In this document: in pieces, positions 18,701 to 25,525 of the stretch
Numbering within the stretch: position 1 is the first letter of the stretch
How the letters are laid out: each line of letters opens with the position of its first letter
Assembly: GCF_000235425.2 (NCBI RefSeq)
Contig: NZ_KI912266.1
Coordinates: 3,043,671 to 3,107,670 of the forward strand
From: Pseudofrankia saprophytica
GTDB taxonomy: Bacteria; Actinomycetota; Actinomycetes; Frankiales; Frankiaceae
Direction of reading: 5' to 3'
Length of the DNA: 64,000 bases
Notes under the pieces: generated by a model
Databases searched by the model: none
What the model saw: the letters and a program-made list of their open reading frames with translations, nothing else
Told to the model about the DNA's origin: nothing
Program-made: the position numbers and the translations under genes

Positions 18701-19074
18701 CCGTCGGCGGCGACATCGAGGCGGCCTGGGGAACGGCGGGTACGGTCGCGGTACGCACGCTGGCCACCCCCACCGGACTGACGGTCGACGTCGGCGCCGG
18801 CGTGCTGACCGTCGCCTTCGCCGCGGTGCCGACCGCGACGCTCTACGTCGCCGAGGTGACGGCGGCCGACGGCACCGCGGCCGATGCGCCGATCAGGGCG
18901 TCCGCCGTGGCCGGCCCGTCGCCCCGGTGCACAGTGCCGGTGCGGGCCCCGGATAGGCAGCCTTACCGCCCGGGCACCACGTACGCCGTCCGGGTCCAGG
19001 CGCAGCGCCCGGACCTCCGGAGCGCGTGGAGCACCCCGATGACCGTGGCCTACACCCGCGGAACCCGGCCCTGA
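12724..19074 (+). CDS. Giant 2,116-aa beta-rich protein with Fn3-like domains at both ends
   Basis: The N-terminal ~95 residues look like a fibronectin-III domain (VLVTWEPITGASTYMIMIM ... YWIKVRAGHLVSFSDWS). A very long central region (about 100-1795) is built of beta-strand-rich units with a recurring pattern of SPW(T/R)I, a short spacer and G(T/S)VTVGG (for example SGTLFGTVTVGG and LGTVTVGGAAIQV). A glycine-rich linker at about 1799-1820 precedes three more Fn3-like domains (RFSLRWSPARYAGGYEAEL and others). There is no signal peptide, sortase motif or clear transmembrane segment, so export, if any, would need a dedicated route. The central units are reminiscent of DUF6603-type proteins, which I cannot verify. 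A GGAG sits before the ATG, which overlaps the previous gene's stop. Likely a scaffold or binding protein; function unknown. Confidence 0.7.
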   Translation: MSETLPAPDPHVASTDRGVLVTWEPITGASTYMIMIMAPDGKPSLGSIPSTSFPFSIDPAREPVGTYWIKVRAGHLVSFSDWSAPVTFELWPTTAPLVALHDRLIAGRTSPGGTTSAHRYALDAAAFPAGPPARADAVATGLTDAFRQVVVVDSATGPELSGDGRALTLRGTLAPPSPGAVAPFGPPAPACVLTATVTPDGALRGRLAVSLPAGWTWGTAFGLLAGSAADGVVFQTATLTMSTGPGAATDLQFEGVTSVRTRLGVPADPARPAMRQTVMLRGAVRLDAYGRPAFALASINTLDLVIGRAGQDPLTLTAATVTLRADPPGETAGPDAPIPSALVARGVLAGLGAAPLPAEAELPHAWSGTATVRVGPDAQLGAFASVGAALAVAGTPAPVLTALRTLPALGPAAISGLTVTADASGLGPTRTELSVAVTTTPWRIVSAPELAVTGTVLTLAVTRRPRPAHAPGQLTTTFTAAATGTVTLAGAAYPVRVDLGARAPATVTFSEPGRLPALATATAAAGFTDGEARAALPAALVTQGPVTLDRVVLDVDLTAQTVTGVLPRFRQSQPWRMSGGRHLELSDWTVDLSMQRGGGRWSPYGTITGTISLGSHARPTARFRVQAWIPADAQTGHWTFALARDETMRAASFNDLTALVDGHAGGLPAGLPGLRDLDITALAATYDPGTRRMMALTVAVEQSSPWTIIQRQLAVSDLELLLTLRRTGRGTSLAASGTLFGTVTVGGQPVDAGMIKSDPEGGWELRIAWAKPVACAGLADLDDWLVPNALRRYLPASLPLASGFELRNVVARFHPNGGHLAGFGAHLIIPDLWTVIPDRLSITDVRAEIDADIPVMNNRIRGSVLGTVTVGGAAIQVRATKPRGTAPWEFAGSLLDPVAIDLIGADDDPPAEPVGIDLVAAANGLSGQVFTLPAGSGTPGALPARITIETADVLAVPDTGRFHLAGKASFEWHPRLGAATLAIEEITGTVDVARTGAAVEVTVAGALTFAGLRATVGLRLGTAGTRTILTGTVAPADAEHISLPDLTDGVTGAAPGRRWADVLPADLRTPAFSSAALWADLTGGELVLHGRLAGLGDGVLLTSDTAFALAVALADGFQLSRLLPALHVDDVLTVRAARLVVVSLPAGDTLGAVAERVGTALAAAAPGVPSPVADLAGSSLGLTDGALFAAELDVHNAAPGTLLRAIMEIGAGDGAQPGSPPSVRVFAQIDRTDAARTVFTAELDDIALFGGLVTITHRVGRTMIQLAYRPASAHEFTLDARVLLTLSGRSYGFDVSLRCDDDHLATVADAVRPTTQSVAPFDLPGIQIDELALAARIDYAKPAVAAGDGTPAVPARPRSTRFSLTGRARLGPAPAAGEADLRLSLGAELVVLDAAPALARLTVERPFSLAAFLERCVTGGGGSWGSFVDVTLLAGSRIYYYSAAADPAGTLARAEHLLPGYHLDARVTIRLVVDVTVNVSITVVADRQTGAPAGVTAAIALADPVDLRFAQLAGTRRAGGGHVYTGGPEVRFTTGTQASFAVAAGVNFLGAAFGSVQVAVSQDVEGTRRFAGRLESAQRHPMFGRLSCGFTYAVRPDGGDSFEIADWPAFTWARELVDLVAAIREVFDAARIDGCGALADFAVARTFRSSWSLTPAVRSDGPDLVFALTGTYKLTLPHQGEAFLTVSLPPFEVRIPSTTRFDDLPDALAAGVARGAHDIATALLRDPEKIAIFAGVVFGPQAAAYAEALLCKDLVATGTVAAAEAAAAALAGAIAKHLGVAAGTVAATAAAAASLRGSTGGGGGQGEGGQGGGQGGETPTPTPAKPTDVTLEYADGRFSLRWSPARYAGGYEAELGTDAASSALASVTLGLADRPLQLTHTVSVENLPAGRYVGRVQAYRAGLRGEWAESRPLTRLASPPATIVLQVDSFVVTWEGPPGTAYDVLVTDPDGRTVGTATTYTKEGSGNGASGVGVKYFTLDDPRDGVYSARVRTVGGDIEAAWGTAGTVAVRTLATPTGLTVDVGAGVLTVAFAAVPTATLYVAEVTAADGTAADAPIRASAVAGPSPRCTVPVRAPDRQPYRPGTTYAVRVQAQRPDLRSAWSTPMTVAYTRGTRP

Positions 19075-19120
19075 CCAGCATCACTGGCGCGCTGCCCCGC
19101 GTGGGAAGGTAACGTCGAGA

Positions 19121-20575
19121 ATGGCGATCCCGCAGGTCCCCGACGATGTGTCGAAACTGGATCTGGCCGCGGTGCGAGCGGGCTACCTCAAGCTCGCGAA
19201 CCGCGACATGCGTCGGCTCAGAAAAGACGCGCTCTCTCGGCCCGACCCCTATTCTGCGGCCGAGTACAGGCAGCTTCACGACCTGGAGAGAATCTGGCGG
19301 GATCTGCCGTCGGAAGATCACCCGCTCTTCCTGGGTCACCTCCGGACCGCCGTGGCCGAGCTGACCGTCTTCGATCGCGTCCTAGACAGGCTCTGGGGCA
19401 CGCCCTCGCTCGCGAGCGATACGCATCGCCCGGTGAACAACGCCGAATTCGCCATCATCAAGAGTGCCGTCGATGTTGTGGACAGCGTGGCGGCACAGGT
19501 CGCGAGCGGCAGCTGTGACCAGTTGATCGCGGAAATATTTCTCCTCGGTGGCGACTCGGCCGCAGGATTTCTTAAATTCGTCAAGGAGAACTACTTCTCC
19601 GTCATCCAATCACTGCGACGACTGCTCGACGAAACCATGAAGACTACCGGGTCGGCGGCGGAAAGACGCGGCTTCATGATTGACCCGGGTCTTCCGGCGA
19701 ACATGCCAACGCTGGCGACGGGAAGTGGCCCCGGGTGCTTCATCAGAGTCAGGCCGGCCGCGATGGAGGGGGATCGGGTCACCCTCGCCGCCTCACTGGC
19801 GCATGAAGGATCGCACACTGTCGCCGGTCCTGGTCATACCATCGACTTCCTTTACAAGAACAGCGGTGCCCACTACCGGCTGATCGCCCCACTCGCTGTG
19901 CGGAACGCGGCGAACTACGAGCAGCTGACGAGCAGTTCCTTGCAGAAGGAGCCGTCGCCTGAGGCCTACACGCCGGACCCGGTGGGACTTGCCGTGGACC
20001 TGATCCGGACCAAGGTGACCCGAGCGTGGGTGCAGGCGGGGGACCTGAGAAAGTTCCGGCACGAGATCACCCCCACCGCGCGGGAAAAGCAAATTGCTCT
20101 CAATGAGGGGGTGCCCCAGGCAAGATTGGACGAGACGGATAACAAGGTTATGCGTCGGCGCCAGCTCGCGACGATGCTCAATGCACTCCTCGCTCAGGTG
20201 GGCCAGGAGCTCGCCGACGCCTTGTTCGTCGATCTGTACGACGGCCTGTCCCACCATATGGACACGATTTTCAAGAAGAAGATCACCCTGAGTACGGATC
20301 GCGGTCTCCAGGTAGTCGTTGACGGCAGGCCCCTGGGTGACCCGCTGCCTGCCTGGCCGAATACTCTGGAGGATCTTGTCCGCCACATCGTCGCGAGACT
20401 CGCGGAGTGGCAGGTGGTCGACGGTCGCATCTCAGATGCCGTGCCGCAGGTCGGCTTCATCGACACGATCAGACGGTTCGAGGAGGTGGAGTTCGGGGAT
20501 CTTCTCGCCCTGTACTCCACAAGCCTCGGGCGGAAGTACCAACGGGTGAACAAGCCGGCGGTCGGCCCGCTTTGA
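19121..20575 (+). CDS. Putative M35/aspzincin-like metallopeptidase, copy 1
   Basis: A 484-residue protein. Residues 228-232 are HEGSH, a zinc-binding HExxH motif. TIDFLY follows at 240-245 and NAANYEQL at 262-269. HExxH, a following (G)TxDxxY carrying the third ligand Asp, and a downstream NADxY-like segment are the signature of aspzincins (peptidase family M35), so Glu229 would be the catalytic base and Asp242 a zinc ligand. About 180 helical residues precede the domain and 200 follow it. No signal peptide is present, unlike secreted M35 enzymes. It lies 46 bases downstream of the giant gene with GGAAGG as ribosome binding site. The family assignment is by motif only. Confidence 0.7.
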   Translation: MAIPQVPDDVSKLDLAAVRAGYLKLANRDMRRLRKDALSRPDPYSAAEYRQLHDLERIWRDLPSEDHPLFLGHLRTAVAELTVFDRVLDRLWGTPSLASDTHRPVNNAEFAIIKSAVDVVDSVAAQVASGSCDQLIAEIFLLGGDSAAGFLKFVKENYFSVIQSLRRLLDETMKTTGSAAERRGFMIDPGLPANMPTLATGSGPGCFIRVRPAAMEGDRVTLAASLAHEGSHTVAGPGHTIDFLYKNSGAHYRLIAPLAVRNAANYEQLTSSSLQKEPSPEAYTPDPVGLAVDLIRTKVTRAWVQAGDLRKFRHEITPTAREKQIALNEGVPQARLDETDNKVMRRRQLATMLNALLAQVGQELADALFVDLYDGLSHHMDTIFKKKITLSTDRGLQVVVDGRPLGDPLPAWPNTLEDLVRHIVARLAEWQVVDGRISDAVPQVGFIDTIRRFEEVEFGDLLALYSTSLGRKYQRVNKPAVGPL

Positions 20576-20694
20576 GCGAGACCCATGGCCTGGCAGCGAG
20601 CACGGATCACGTGGCTTCGTGCCTACACCCCCCGGCACCTGGTCCTGACCAGGATCTCTAGCCCGCCGCCCCACGTGGGAAGGTAACGTCGAGA

Positions 20695-22146
20695 ATGGCG
20701 ATCCCGCAGGTCCCCGACGACGTGTCGAAACTGGATCTGACCGCTGTGCGAGCGGGCTACCTCAAGCTCGCGAAACGCGACATCCGCCGGCTCAGAAAAG
20801 ACGCGCTGTCGCGTCCCGACCCCTATTCGCTGGACGAGTACGCGCAGTTTCACGTGTTGGACGATGCCTGGGAAGGTCTGCCGCAGGCCGACACATTGTT
20901 CTTCACCAGAAACCTCCGGACCGCGGTGGCCATGCTGACCGCCTTCGAGGGCGTCCTCGACGGGCTTCGGGGCAGGACCTCGCTCACGAAGAACACGGCT
21001 CGCCCGCCAGGCATGATGGAGAGGGCGGCGATAGTGAGTGCTGTCACAACGGTGAGCCTTGTGGGCCTGCGAGTCTCGCTGGGCATCGCTGACGATATGA
21101 TAGCGAACCTCTTCCGCTTCCGCGGCGACTCCACCGAAGGCCTGAATTTCGTCAAGGGCACCTATCTTGCCATGGTCCAATCGCTGGGGCGACTGATCGA
21201 CGAAACCACCGGGGCCGCCGGGCCTTTGACGGAGAATCGCGGCTTCATGATCGACCCGGGACTTCCGGCGAACATGCCTGCGCTGGCCAGTGGAAGCGGT
21301 CCGGGGTCCTTCATCAGGGTCAGTCCGGCGGCGATTGAGGGAAGCCCTTTGGTCCTCGCTTCGTCCCTGGCGCACGAAGGAACGCACACCGTCCCCGGCG
21401 CGCACCGCACCATCGACTTCGTCTACAAGAACAGCGGCGCCCACTACCGGCTGAACAGTCGGCTCGCTGTGCGGAACGCGGCGAACTACGAACAGCTGAC
21501 GACCAATCTTTTGCAGACCGAGCCGCAGCGCGCGGCGTACATGCCGGACGCGCAGGCACTGGTCGTGGACCTGCTCCGGACCAGGGTAACCCGAGCGTGG
21601 GTCCTCGGGGCGGAAATTGGCAGGTTCGAATACGACGTCCCGGCCACGGAGCAGGAGAGGAAGAAGGCTCTCAGTGTCGGGTATAGCCAGGAAAAAGTGG
21701 ACTCAAGGGACAGGCAGGTCCGCCGTCGGCGTGACCTCGCGACGATACTCAATGCGCTGGTGGCACAGGTGGGCAAGGACCTCGCCGACGCCCTGTTCAC
21801 TGATCTGAACGACAGCCTGTCCCACCACATGGACACGATCTTCAAGCAGGAAATCACCCTGCGTACGGATGCAGGCCTCCAGGTGGTTCTCGGCGACCGA
21901 CCGCTGGGCCGGCCGCTGCGGGCCTGGCCGAACACTCTGGAGGAACTGTTCCGGCACGTCGTCGGGGCACTGGCGGAGTGGCAGGTGATCGACGGCCGCG
22001 TCGCGGACACCGGGCCACAGATCGCCTTCCTCGAGACGATCGGACAGTACGAGGAGACGGAGTTCAAGAATCTTCTTGACGAGTACGTCCAAAGCCTCGG
22101 GCGGAAGTACCAACGGGTGGCAAAGCCTGCGCTCGGCCCGATCTGA
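20695..22146 (+). CDS. Putative M35/aspzincin-like metallopeptidase, copy 2
   Basis: A 483-residue paralogue of the preceding gene, in tandem. The first 44 residues and the 20 bases before the ATG (GTGGGAAGGTAACGTCGAGA) are almost identical to copy 1, including the ribosome binding site. The catalytic signature is kept: HEGTH at 227-231, TIDFVY at 239-244, NAANYEQL at 261-268. Residues about 90-160 and 290-330 have diverged more. Keeping the whole motif in both copies argues for two active enzymes with different targets or binding partners rather than one decaying duplicate. No signal peptide. Family assignment is by motif only. Confidence 0.7.
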   Translation: MAIPQVPDDVSKLDLTAVRAGYLKLAKRDIRRLRKDALSRPDPYSLDEYAQFHVLDDAWEGLPQADTLFFTRNLRTAVAMLTAFEGVLDGLRGRTSLTKNTARPPGMMERAAIVSAVTTVSLVGLRVSLGIADDMIANLFRFRGDSTEGLNFVKGTYLAMVQSLGRLIDETTGAAGPLTENRGFMIDPGLPANMPALASGSGPGSFIRVSPAAIEGSPLVLASSLAHEGTHTVPGAHRTIDFVYKNSGAHYRLNSRLAVRNAANYEQLTTNLLQTEPQRAAYMPDAQALVVDLLRTRVTRAWVLGAEIGRFEYDVPATEQERKKALSVGYSQEKVDSRDRQVRRRRDLATILNALVAQVGKDLADALFTDLNDSLSHHMDTIFKQEITLRTDAGLQVVLGDRPLGRPLRAWPNTLEELFRHVVGALAEWQVIDGRVADTGPQIAFLETIGQYEETEFKNLLDEYVQSLGRKYQRVAKPALGPI

Positions 22147-22780
22147 CCTACCGGTGGCGGCGTCGCCTCGCCTGGCTCGGAAAGGTAATGCGAGGAGGCC
22201 GGCCTCGCGGACGCCGCGTCCGCGAGCGCCGTCGCGAGCGCGAGTCTCGGCCCCCGAAGTTGACCCGCGGCTGGGCGTGGAGTCGCGCAGCGCGGGTGCG
22301 CTCGTGGGACCGTCTGACCACCGGCCGCGGAGGCGACCGGTATGCGACGTTTCGGGCAGCACGGCCGCCGTTTTGTTCCGCCCCCTTGTCCGTTCGGATT
22401 CCGGTACACATCTGGCGATCATGGGGAGTGGCTGTCGCTTCCGCGGTCGTTCCGACTGCGATCCGTGATCTACTAACAGCCACATAGACCAGCAGGTGTT
22501 GCGGACCACGGGCCCCTCTAACGTGGGCGATCATCTAAAGCCATGGACGCCGCGCATGACCGGCCCGCGCAGCGAAACCTGACCACGGCGCAGGCCGATC
22601 CCACACCGCCCGCGGCGCACGCGACCCTCGCTATCCCACGCTCCCTGGCGGTTCACTACGACGCGGGAGCCCGGTGCCCTCGGGTTTCTCCCGTCTGCTG
22701 GTCATCGATGAGTTCACGGGCTTTGCCGCCGGCCGCGACGGCCAGGCGGGCCTGCAGGGCGGCCCGCGCCCGGCTCTCGC
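22147..22780. other. Intergenic stretch, no supported gene
   Basis: No convincing coding sequence. Near 22690-22780 the minus strand can be read as ARAALQARLAVAAGGKAREL followed by IDDQQT and a stop, perhaps the end of another broken gene, but I cannot name it. The remainder shows only GC-rich shadow frames. Confidence 0.3.
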
Positions 22781-23265
22781 TCAGCGCGGTGGATCGCGGA
22801 GCGGACCGCAGGTGGTGTGCTGGATGGCCGTCCGGCGCTCCGCGAGCTGGGCGCGCCGCCTGGCCCGTTCCTGCAGCGCGGCCCGCAGCTCGCGCAGCTC
22901 CGTCTCGATCTCGCGCAGGCGCCTGGCCCGGTGGGCCGCGCGCGCGGCGGCGCCGATGTGCCGGGCGGCTGTGACGGTGTGGCGGCCACGCAGCGGCCCG
23001 TTCACCCAGCTGCCGTCGGGTGCGACCCAGGTGGCGACGACCGGGCCCGCGCCCGGCCCGGCCGGGTCGGCGAGGCCGATGCGCGCGAGCAGCGCGGCGA
23101 CCAGCTCGGGCGCCACCGGCCCGGCCGGGTCCGGTACGAGCCTGCCGGCCACGGACACAGCGGCGCGTGGCCCACGGGCGGAGACGAGCAGCTCGCCGCT
23201 GCCGGCGGTCAACTCGCCGCTCGCGTCGACGGTTGCCCGCCCGGCTGCGGGCGACGCGAAGACCT
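22781..23265 (-). pseudogene. Fragment of a TIGR02680/JetC-like SMC-type ATPase (Wadjet family)
   Basis: The minus strand reads WVAPDGSWVNGPLRGRHTVT, ARHIGAAARAAHRARRLREI, then a charged coiled coil (LRELRAALQERARRRAQLAE). The pattern of a D-G-x-W strand, GPLxGRH, then HIGAxARAxHRARR and coiled coil is what I associate with the internal region of TIGR02680 proteins, the SMC-like JetC subunit of actinobacterial Wadjet plasmid-defence systems. Only about 160 residues remain, with no Walker motifs and no neighbouring JetA, JetB or JetD. It is a relic. Identification is from memory of the family and needs a profile search. Confidence 0.5.
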
Positions 23266-23268
23266 AGG

Positions 23269-23345
23269 TTTGGCAACGGGCGAGATCTCGGTGCATATCG
23301 AGGAGATCTACGTCGCTTCGGTCTCGGCCGGCGCCCTCTCGGCGG
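23269..23345 (+). pseudogene. Short IS256-family transposase remnant
   Basis: The plus strand encodes LATGEISVHIEEIYVASVSA, clearly related to GLTTGEISAHFEEIYGASVS of the intact IS256-family transposase at 44.1-45.4 kb. Only about 25 codons survive and both flanks are unrelated. It abuts the SMC-like fragment, so an IS256-type element was probably involved in breaking up that gene. Confidence 0.65.
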
Positions 23346-23356
23346 AAGGTCCTGCT

Positions 23357-23770
23357 TCACAGCCGTAGAAGGCCTGCGGGGGTGTGCCGAAACCCGCAGC
23401 GTTCGTAGAAGGTTTCGAGATGCGGTTCGTAGTCGACGTGCAGCCACTTGGCACCGTTGGCCTTTGCCTCGTCTGCGGCGGCACGGACCAGGCGTATCCC
23501 GAGCCCTTGGCGGCGTTGGTCCGGGTGCACAGTGGTATCCAGGATGAAGGCGTGCACGCCGCCGTCGCCGACGACGTTGACGAATCCGACCAAGTGTCCT
23601 GCTCGACGTGCCGCGATCCACGTCAGGCTTCGAGTCAGCACCGGCACGAACGACGCAGGTCTACGGTTCGGCCATGACGCACCGAACAGCGCGTCGAGTT
23701 CGGCGTCTGTCAGCGCGGGACGCACGACCAGTACCGTGTCGCCGCCCTGGGACGGATCACCCAACGCCAT
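23357..23770 (-). CDS. GNAT-family N-acetyltransferase
   Basis: A 137-residue single-domain protein. The acetyl-CoA binding motif A is visible as TTVHPDQRRQGLGIRLVRAA (Q/R-x-x-G-x-G/A type). The preceding strands carry GHLVGFVNVVGDGGVHAFIL and the C-terminus WLHVDYEPHLETFYERCGFR, a typical motif B. It would transfer an acetyl group from acetyl-CoA to an unidentified amine. It is surrounded by decayed genes and is monocistronic. Confidence 0.85.
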   Translation of the reverse strand: MALGDPSQGGDTVLVVRPALTDAELDALFGASWPNRRPASFVPVLTRSLTWIAARRAGHLVGFVNVVGDGGVHAFILDTTVHPDQRRQGLGIRLVRAAADEAKANGAKWLHVDYEPHLETFYERCGFRHTPAGLLRL

Positions 23771-24039
23771 CCAGGCAGCCTGTCAGGCTGTCGGACGTCG
23801 TGGGTGGCCACTCGGCGGAGAGCCTTTGCGCCTCCGAGCCGGCGCCCGGTGGCGATCGGTGCCCTGGACCTTCCTTGACTGGAAGCGGGAAGGCGGGGCA
23901 GGCCAGCGACGGTGCGCGTGCGCTGAGGATCACGCGGGCCGGTCGGCTCGCACGCCGGGCGAGCGCCCGGATGGCGTCGAGGCCGTCGGTTCGGCTGGCG
24001 TCGTTGTCTGCGAGGGTTGGTCTCGGATGTCGATCATCG

Positions 24040-24630
24040 CTAGGTGTCCGTGCCTGCGGGTGGCTGGTCGACCACGAGGGCGTCGGGGCTCAGCGCGTAG
24101 TCGTCGGGTTCGCGGGCGAGTTGGTCGGCGGCTTCGTAGAGGGTCGGGAGCAAGATGAGGTCCTTGGACCGGCCGGCGGTTTCCTTGGATTTGATGATGT
24201 CTTCGAGGCTTGCAACGTGGATGCTGAGGCCGTAGCTGGTGAGGTCATAGCGCCGGGCGTTGCGCATGATCGCGTCGTAGGATCCGACGCCGGGTAGCTC
24301 GATGAGGATGTCGAGAGGTCCATAGGTGGTTTGGTACATGGCGAAGTACTCGGCGAAGAATTCCTCGGGCCGAACGACAGGGTGTGGGCGGTAGTCCGTC
24401 GAGTCGGCGGCTTTCTTCGTGGTGACGTCGCTAGAGAGGGCTGCGGCGAGTCGTTCAAGGTTGGCTGGGTCCGGGTCGGGGACGATGTCCAGGTCGCCGG
24501 TCACATAAGGGGTGCCTTGGAGGCGGGCGCCGACCCCGCCGACGATCGCGTAGCGGACCTTGTGCTCGGCGAGCATGCCGAGCATCCCGGAGAGTCGTAG
24601 CCGGGGCGCCGGGCGAGGTGTGTCTGTCAC
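24040..24630 (-). CDS. Nucleotidyltransferase-fold protein, probable toxin-like half of a two-gene module
   Basis: A 196-residue protein. The N-terminal segment YAIVGGVGARLQGTPYVTGD followed by LDIVP has the GG...D-x-D pattern of polymerase-beta-like nucleotidyltransferases (AbiEii/DUF6036-type). Leu- and Asp-rich parts follow (GPLDILIELPG, SLEDIIKSKETAGRSKDLIL). The SLEDIIxSKxxAGRxKD motif is common in AbiEii-like proteins. Its GTG start overlaps the stop of the upstream small gene by four bases, so the two are coupled. A damaged second copy of the pair lies at 45.5-46.0 kb. A toxin-antitoxin role is plausible from the arrangement but not shown. Confidence 0.72.
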   Translation of the reverse strand: MTDTPRPAPRLRLSGMLGMLAEHKVRYAIVGGVGARLQGTPYVTGDLDIVPDPDPANLERLAAALSSDVTTKKAADSTDYRPHPVVRPEEFFAEYFAMYQTTYGPLDILIELPGVGSYDAIMRNARRYDLTSYGLSIHVASLEDIIKSKETAGRSKDLILLPTLYEAADQLAREPDDYALSPDALVVDQPPAGTDT

Positions 24631-24878
24631 TCGGTGACGAGGCGGGCGTCGGCGAAGACGGCAAGTTCGTCCATGAGCATCTCGAGGCGCTCGGTCGGCG
24701 GCATCGCGAGGATCGCTTTGACCTGGCCGAGGATCGCCGGGTCGGACTGGTGGGTTGTTCGGCTGATCGTCGCCATGAGCGTCTGCGCGCGCTGGCGTGC
24801 GAGTTCGGCCCGTTCGCGAAGGTAGGCGGAGCGGGCGGCGGGGTCTGCGGGCGGATCGAAAGGATCTTTGAGGTCCAC
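24627..24878 (-). CDS. Small partner protein of the nucleotidyltransferase module
   Basis: An 83-residue helical protein. The GTG start (VDLKDPFDPPADPAARSAYL) follows GGGAGG and aligns with the start of its paralogue at 45.7 kb. An in-frame extension upstream has no counterpart there. The charged helix LRERAELARQRAQTLMATIS and the segment PPTERLEMLMDEL suggest a compact helical partner. It ends in a four-base overlap with the nucleotidyltransferase gene. By position it would be the antitoxin or regulator, but no DNA-binding motif is evident. Confidence 0.62.
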   Translation of the reverse strand: MDLKDPFDPPADPAARSAYLRERAELARQRAQTLMATISRTTHQSDPAILGQVKAILAMPPTERLEMLMDELAVFADARLVTE

Positions 24879-25020
24879 CGTGCGCCTCCCGTGATTAGCC
24901 CGACGAGCTGCACCTCCGGCGATCCACCGGCGGCGGCGGAGGTCGGCCTCGGCCAGCAGATCGAGCCTACCAGCGGTCCGTCGCATCTAGATCAACGGTG
25001 GCCACGGCTGGTTCGGCCAT

Positions 25021-25434
25021 GGGCGCCGCGGACAGGAGCCCGGAGGGCCAGCCGCTGGCCTGCTCGCTTCCGAGAAGCGGGATCTGGCCGCGGCCCGCCG
25101 GTTCTTCGCCATGGCGTTGTCGCACAGGCGCCGGCCGGTCGAGGTGACCATCGACCGGGCCCCCGCCTACCCACGGGTCCTCGACGAACAGCTGCCCGCG
25201 GCCCACCACGTGGACGTCCGCTACGCGAACAACCCGATCGAGGCCGATCACGGCCGGTTGAAAGCTCGGTTGCGGCCGATGCGGGGGCTGAAACGGCTTC
25301 GCTCGGCCCAAGTGATCGACTCAGGGCACGCTTTCGTCCAGAACGTTCGCCGCGGTCACTACGAACTCGCCACCGACGCGGAACCCCGCCGCCGGCTCGC
25401 ACAAGCCTTCACCGAGCTCGCTCTGGCGCTGTGA
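25021..25434 (+). pseudogene. IS6-family transposase, C-terminal fragment
   Basis: The reading frame encodes LASEKRDLAAARRFFAMALS, then VTIDRAPAYPRVLDEQLPAA (second catalytic Asp), YANNPIEADHGRLKARLRPM (catalytic Glu region) and the C-terminus QNVRRGHYELATDAEPRRRL. The N-terminal DNA-binding part and first Asp are missing, so it is inactive. Related pieces lie at 7.4-7.6 kb (C-terminus) and 49.3-49.5 kb (N-terminus). Confidence 0.8.
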
Positions 25435-25525
25435 CCAGGGCCGAGACTTGCATCTGCCATGCCGTGTCTCGGCCAGACGCAACAACGCCGGCTCAGGCGC
25501 CACGGAACATCGGGCAGTCTCGCGA

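Noticed and set aside
22543-22974. Plus-strand 143-codon frame downstream of the second peptidase-like gene
   Set aside because: Composition is Arg/Ala/Pro-rich with no domain, and it is antisense to the SMC-like fragment, which has the better coding signal.
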